Source: Lamellibrachia satsuma (taxonomy: Eukaryota; Annelida; Polychaeta; Sabellida; Siboglinidae). From it: a stretch of DNA of 64,000 bases. Shown one piece after another: positions 58,621-64,000 of the stretch. Below the pieces are notes generated by a model. That model ran no database searches, was not told the DNA's origin, and was given only the letters and a program-made list of their open reading frames with translations. The translations under genes were made by a program, and so were the position numbers. The stretch covers positions 1-64,000 of the forward strand of contig BSQZ01000036.1 in NCBI GenBank assembly GCA_033239005.1, read 5' to 3'. The stretch's first letter is position 1. Every line of letters begins with the position of its first letter.

Positions 58621-59400
58621 AACGTTGTCAGTGTTCCAAAATTGCAGTCAAAATTGCGAGCGTAATTCACAGCAACATGACATCAACACACATGAAGACC
58701 TCCAGTTGACACATTATTTTATTACATTGTATGTTATTTCCTTACAGCTTATCACATCTATGATCAGAGCTGCCATGTTGTGTCGACGAACATGCGAAAG
58801 ATATTGGCAGGATCCAAACACTGAAAAACGTGATCGCGTATAAGTCTCGCCGCTCACACATTTGGGTGCTGCCGATGTATATCCTATCTTTTGGGGAAGG
58901 GATGCAAAGTTGAAGGCCTTCATATTAGCAGATATTTATAACAAACGCGAACACATCTATGGTAAGGTGGAGTTTTATTCGACATAACTGCCAACTTCAA
59001 TAACTGCCATCGTTGGAGGTTCTTTCGGCGTCGTCGTCATCTTCTTCTTTATCCGACGTCAACGGTTTGTCCGATTCATTAACGCTGCATTGCTGCGTTT
59101 CTTGTATCGTTCCGTTCTTAATCCAATGTTTAAGACTGGTGCTATTTTCCTCCCTGTGGCCGCTGATGTTGTTAATGCGTCGTAATCTAGATCTTACTCT
59201 AGGTCTGTCAATTTCAAAGTAATCACATTAGAACAGGTCTGGCACTTATTCCCTCTGACACACGGTCCCGTATATTGCGATCCACGTGATCAGTGACGTC
59301 ATGTCCACAGGTCCACCACAAATTCCACATTCCGTCAATTCATTTGTACCTGAATACTAGATCCAAACACTGAAAAAGGGTGTTATGTTACTTTAATGTA
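58621..59400. other. No supported gene
   Basis: The 72-codon frame at 58625 (plus) and the 69-codon frame at 58714 (minus) have no known motifs. The segment 59060-59330 resembles neither flanking repeat. Confidence 0.4.
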
Positions 59401-60612
59401 TGGTTATGACGCCTTCAGGTGGCATGGGTAATTTCTGAGATCACTCCTTCGGGTGTGATGGGCCTAGTAGCTTTCATCGTGATTATTAAACCATACAGTG
59501 GCGTTGAGGTCAAGATTTTGGTTCCTATAGTACATAGGGCAGATGTTTTTCACTTTACTACTCTCCTGTGCACCATACGGTGTAAATGGTCGGATTGTTA
59601 TATTGGTCCCTATGGTGTAAAGGGCATGTTCATTTTCATTTGTTCTACTCCGCCATACGGTGTAAATGGTCGGATTGTTATATTGGTCCCTATGGTGTAA
59701 AGGGCATGTTCATTTTCATTTGTTCTATTCCGCCATACGGTGTAAATGGTCGGATTGTTATATTGGTCCCTATGGTGTAAAGGGCATGTTCATTTTCATT
59801 TGTTCTATTCCGCCATACGGTGTAAATGGTTAGATTGTTATATTGGTCCCTATGGTGTAAAGGGCATGTTCATTTTCATTTGTTCTATTCCGCCATACGG
59901 TGTAAATGGTTAGATTGTTATATTGGTCCCTATGGTGTAAAGGGCGTGTTCATTTTCATTTGTTCTATTCCGCCATACGGTGTAAATGGTCGGATTGTTA
60001 TATTGGTCCCTATGGTTTAAAGGGCATGTTCATTTTCATTTGTTCTATTCCGCCATACGGTGTAAATGGTCGGATTATTATATTGGTCCCCACGGTGTAC
60101 AGGGCATGTTCACCATACGGTGAAAATAGTTGGACTATGAACGTGGTCCCTACATTTTACAGGGCACGTTAATTTTAATTTTCTTATTCCGCCATACGGT
60201 GTAAATGGGCGGACTAGGGGTTTGGCCCTATGGTGTACAGGGCATTTTTTATTTTATTCCGCCATACGGTGTAAATGGTCGGTGTATAATCTTTGGCCCT
60301 ATGGTGTACAGGGCATTTGTATTTGTCTTATTCCGCCATACGATGTAAATGGTCGGTTTATGATCTTTGGCCCTATGGTGTACAGGGCATTTTTATTTTT
60401 CTTATTCCGCCATACGGTGTAAATTGTCGGTTTATGTTCTTTGGCCCTATGGTGTACAGGGCAGGTTACTTTTAATTTTTCTGGTTCCGCCATACGGTGG
60501 GTATGGTGGCTGTGATGGTTTTTCCCACAGTGTACAGGGCATGTTAATCATTAATTGTCTTATTCCGCCATACAGTGTGAATGGTCGGTTTATGCTATCG
60601 TTCGAACGCTAG
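59401..60612 (+). repeat. Hairpin-repeat array 1: 80-base unit with two hairpins
   Basis: From 59573 the 80-base unit repeats about six times almost exactly, with starts at 59573, 59653, 59733, 59813, 59893, 59973 and 60053. It then degenerates to about 60612. Each unit has two 17-base hairpins: CCAT/ATGG around ACGGTGTAA and, 35 bases on, CCCT/AGGG around ATGGTGTAA. Later copies have a five-pair stem, for example GCCCT/AGGGC around ATGGTGTAC at 60225-60243. Upstream (59401-59545) are looser relatives such as ATCAC/GTGAT near 59440 and CCTAT/ATAGG at 59524. Frames reading through the array are artefacts of the period. Confidence 0.85.
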
Positions 60613-62280
60613 GTAGTGCATGTTAATTTTAATTTCTTGTCCCACCATACATTGTAACTTGTCTGACGATAATATGGGTCCCCGTGATGTTCATGGCATG
60701 GTAATTTTATTATTCCGCCATTTGGGGTAAATGACCGGTTTACACTATTCATCCCTACGGTGTACAGGGCATTGTAATTTTCATTTGTCTGATTCCACCA
60801 TACAGTTGGATTACCGGAGCGGGTAACGTTGTAGTTTGTGAGTGGATAATGTTGGTCAAGGGTTAACCGTGGTCCCTAGTTTGTAATGACACAGCGTACA
60901 TAAGGTTCACATTACTACGATTGGGTGCAGTGTTCAACTTGAACAGTAAATGTTACAGCAACGGAGCAACTTCATCTTCTCTTAAGGGCGCGTGCATTCG
61001 TTGAGAATACTCACAGTTGTGTAGTAATTGGCATTGTCGCTTGCCAGATCGTCTAGCTGCTTACTGATAATACCGCAGACGATCAGATCGGTATAATAAG
61101 CCGTGAACGCATCTTCCAGGTTCGCAAGATTTTATTAACGCAGAACTGTTGATTGTACAACATAGACTGGTTCTCTACCATTGTTCTTGTGTCTCCCATT
61201 TAACATTTAAAAGTCTTCAATAAATTTTGTTTTCTAATGGTAAGGTAGGTATGGGCCGGCGTGGCCCATCCTTGCCGATAATTTTGAGTCCAAATTGAAC
61301 GAGGTGCGTGGTAATTTAGATCGCGCGCACCCGTTGTTTTATGAGTCTATTTCTGGCCTATTTATACCAGAGCTTTCAGAAGAACCCCGCCTCAGTGGAG
61401 GCGCGGTTAACCATTTTAGGAAATCGAGAAAGCCGTTATTGGCCGATGTCCAAATACAATCGTCATCCCCGTACATGCTGGAAATGACCGTCGTATGCAA
61501 GGTATCGGGTCACCTTCTGAACCCCCCAGGACTGGGAGACCTTCTTGTGTCCTTGGGGACGGTCAGTTGCCAACTAAACTAGTTTCTTATGGCCTGCATT
61601 CTAAATCGGGTAAACATTTCTCCCGTTTGACAGTCCAGTTATTATTACAGTCGGGGCGACTCTACCCCTCCCTACTGTGTATACTAAACAATAAGCAAAG
61701 CTGCAAACTGGCCAAAAACTAGCTTGCCTTACATAAGTTGTATCAACCTGGGTTTTCTTTATGCTAACGTTAAATCATTGATTAAACATGTCTGCAATGA
61801 CCGCTATCTCTGTTCTTACAATTTTAGGCTGACCAAACCTTAAAATGAGATGCGCGTGATGCGGGAGTTGTCACGTGTAGCGCTGCAACTGGTAAGTCCT
61901 ACGCGTGGTCACGACGCGGTTGCGTCAGCCTATGTTGATCGCCAGGTGGCGGCATCATCCGTAGTGACCCCCATCGAGTCATCCGGTCGTCCGGCCAGCT
62001 TCTGCCGTTGGTCGCCAGGTGGTGGCACCTACTGCTCCAGCGCCTGTGCCCTCGACGAGTGGACAAGCCGATATTCACTCTGCCTCCAGTGCTCGTCAAG
62101 CGGCGACTTCCGTGGCTCCTGAGCCAGTGCCCTCATCGAATCATCAGGATACTGGCATGGTGGATCCTCCTTGGCCGACAACCGACCGCTTGATGGAGAC
62201 ATCCACTGACCTTCCTGTCCCAGTTTTTTCTATTTCATGCGGTGTAAACGAGGAAACTGGATTAAGCCATGCAGTAAGAA
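60613..62280. other. Spacer between the hairpin arrays; unclassified frames
   Basis: Degenerate hairpin-like words persist to about 60800. Two stretches look mildly protein-like. One is 61295-61582 (plus; LDRAHPLFYESISGLFIPEL). The other is 62019-62230 (plus; a Pro/Ser/Thr-rich run with SVAPEPVPSSNHQDTG). Both could be fragments of a retroelement gag-like frame, but no diagnostic motif is visible. Confidence that either is a gene is low. Confidence 0.3.
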
Positions 62281-63545
62281 TATTGAAAATGTAACTAATC
62301 TATGAGGGGGAAGTGGAGCAGTTTTGTCAACCCATGAGGTGAGTAAGCGGATCTAAATTTAGTTAATCCATGCAGTGATAGGGAGAAGTTTTTGTTATTT
62401 CCATGCGGTGTCACGGGTGTAAATAAAAAGATAACGTTTGCTAGGCCATGTGGTGTAAATGGCACAATTGTATTCCATACGTTGAAAATGGAGGGTTTCT
62501 GTATTCCGTGCGGTGAAAACGGAAAGTGACATGGAGAAGTTTTGTTATTTCCATACGGTGTAAATGGAAATTAACTCTTGTTAAGCCATGCGGTGTAAAT
62601 GGCACAATTGTATTACGTGCGGTGTAAACGGAGCAATGTCGGTAGTACGTGCGGTGAAAACGGAAAGTGATATGGAGACTTTGTTATTTCCATGCGGTGT
62701 AAATGGAAATTAACGTTTGGTAAGCCATGCGGTGTAAATGGCACAATTGTATTCCGTGCGGTGGAAACGGAGCAATTTCTGTAGTCCGTGCAGTGAAAAC
62801 GGAAAGTGATATGGAAAAGTTCTGTTATTGCCATGCGGTATAAATTGAAATTAACTTTTGGTAAGCCATGCTGTGTAAATAACACATTTATATTCCGTAC
62901 GGTGTAAACGGAGCAGTTTCGATAGTCCGTGCGGTGTACACGGAGATGGTGGGTTAACTCATGCAATAGGAAATTTATTGAAAATTTCACTAATCCGTGC
63001 ATTGCAGTCGGAACAGTTTTGTTAACCCAGGCAGCGAGTAAGCGGATGTACATTTGGGTAATACATGCAGTGATATAGAGACGTTTTGTTATTTCCATGC
63101 GGTGTATATGAACGCTAACTTTTGTTAAGCCATGCAACTAAATGACACCAGTTTATTCTGTGCGGTGTAAGCGGAGAATTGGTACGGAGAAGGTTTATTT
63201 CCATGCGGTGTAAATGGCACAATTGTAGTCCGTGCGGTGAAACGGAGGAGTTTCTATATTCCATGCTGTGTATATGGAAAATTGGGTGAATCCATGAAGT
63301 GGACAAATTACTGAAATTTTACTAATCCATGCAGACGAGGCGGAACAGTTTTGTTACCCCTTGCAGGGAGAAAACGGATGTAAATATGTTTGTTTTGTTA
63401 GGTCCATGCATTGTAATTGGAGTATAAGTTTTATTAAGGCATGCAGTGCAAATGGCACAATTGTAGAACCCTTTATATTCCGTGCGGCAAATGGAGAAAT
63501 TTTTGCATTCCATGTACTATTTAAGCCATATAGTGTAAATGGCAC
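62281..63545 (+). repeat. Hairpin-repeat array 2: higher-order unit of about 139 bases with four hairpins
   Basis: Well-formed hairpins are ATTTCCAT/ATGGAAAT at 62547-62571 and 62686-62710, GCCAT/ATGGC at 62585-62603, 62724-62742 and 63525-63543, and TTCCGT/ACGGAA at 62504-62524. Further ones are TCCGT/ACGGA at 62753-62771, 62894-62912 and 62926-62944, TCCAT/ATGGA at 62474-62492 and TTCCAT/ATGGAA at 63259-63279. All have a nine-base loop close to GCGGTGTAA in the same orientation. Like hairpins recur about 139 bases apart (62547 to 62686, 62585 to 62724), which defines a higher-order unit. Degenerate copies fill the rest. The 174-codon minus-strand frame at 62613-63137 is repeat translation. 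Confidence 0.85.
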
Positions 63546-64000
63546 AATTTTCATGATAATATAGGTGACCGTACGTTAACGTTTAGTTATGGTTTAATGG
63601 TAGTTCGTGATATGTAATGACACAGCTGGTCCTGGGTACCACAATTAATAATTATAGATGCTGCCACAAGTGGCAATCAAGCAGCGACACCGATGGCGCG
63701 TTGAGTCAGCAGGGACTGCAGCAGCTGCATCGACACCACACCTTCAACAATTGGTCAAAAGGCTGGCTAGGTTGCTCCCCATGGATGGCCTGCTGGAAGC
63801 GGCCATAAATCTACACGTATCAGTACTGTCGCTTATATGTTGTAGGTGCATAGTGAGACATTCTCGCCGATAATCTGGAGAGTGGCATAAATTATAGTTT
63901 AATAATTGTAATTGTTGCTGGTACAATCAGTCGACAGCTTAAACTGGTGTCAGTATGTAGTGGTATTATGGTGGTTGCAATTAAGCACAGTAGTAAGCTG
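63546..64000. other. No gene seen
   Basis: The sequence after the last hairpin has no motif I can name. Small frames at 63617-63873 have no recognisable content. Confidence 0.4.

Noticed and set aside
59419..60475. Plus-strand ORFs with repeated WSLWCKGHVHFH-type words
   Set aside because: They arise from the tandem hairpin array: neighbouring units are staggered in all frames because 80 is not divisible by three.
62613..63306. Minus-strand ORFs of 174 and 63 codons with repeated HGL and HRMEI words
   Set aside because: The words are translations of the hairpin repeat (the inverse of CCATGCGGTGTAAATGG). There is no independent coding evidence.

Overview
The window is animal (metazoan) genomic DNA. 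It is AT-rich, has spliced genes with GT-AG introns, and is dense in transposable elements. The element families (CR1-like, RTE-like and L1-like retrotransposons, pogo, Mutator-like, THAP and Ginger1-like DNA transposons, TA-flanked MITEs, a tRNA-derived SINE) suggest a marine invertebrate such as a mollusc, brachiopod or invertebrate deuterostome. The sequence alone does not fix the phylum. The only fragment of a conserved cellular gene I recognise is the 3' end of the ubiquitin ligase UBE4A, present twice. Everything else is transposon-derived, repetitive or unrecognised.

0-6.2 kb: the tail of a Mutator-like transposase, a zinc-loop His-Me finger endonuclease gene on the opposite strand, a seven-exon DUF4806-type gene (minus) and a broken histidine-rich gene (minus). 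6.5-11 kb: a Tigger-like end, a long inverted-repeat MITE with an 8-10 base target duplication, a 270-base satellite, GC-rich tandem repeats and a dead L1-like ORF1. 12.3-14.75 kb: a nearly intact two-exon pogo transposase. 18.4-23.2 kb: a decayed multi-exon minus-strand gene with Ginger1-like integrase and GPY pieces, a 33-base minisatellite, a Ulp1-type cysteine protease and a Cys-rich tail. 23.3-25.8 kb: a 5'-truncated CR1-like retrotransposon.

25.76-47.54 kb: a direct tandem duplication of about 11 kb. Each unit holds a minus-strand non-LTR retrotransposon with an SGNH-esterase ORF1, the N-terminal exon and 5' leader exons of a Mutator-like transposase, the last two exons of UBE4A, a tRNA-like SINE head and a TA-flanked MITE. 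The units have decayed differently: unit 1 has frameshifts in its reverse transcriptase, and unit 2 has a frameshift in its U-box. An uncollapsed-haplotype assembly artefact must be excluded.

47.5-58.6 kb: a Mutator-like transposase pseudogene with three in-frame stops and no frameshift, a four-exon unknown gene (plus), and a THAP-transposase gene (minus) interrupted by an inverted-repeat element that is itself split by an RTE-like retrotransposon. A second CR1-like element follows. 59.5-63.55 kb: two arrays of a short hairpin repeat whose loop is constant (RCGGTGTAA) while its stems change in a compensated way (CCAT/ATGG, CCGT/ACGG, CCCT/AGGG). This is the most unusual structure in the window and I do not recognise it.
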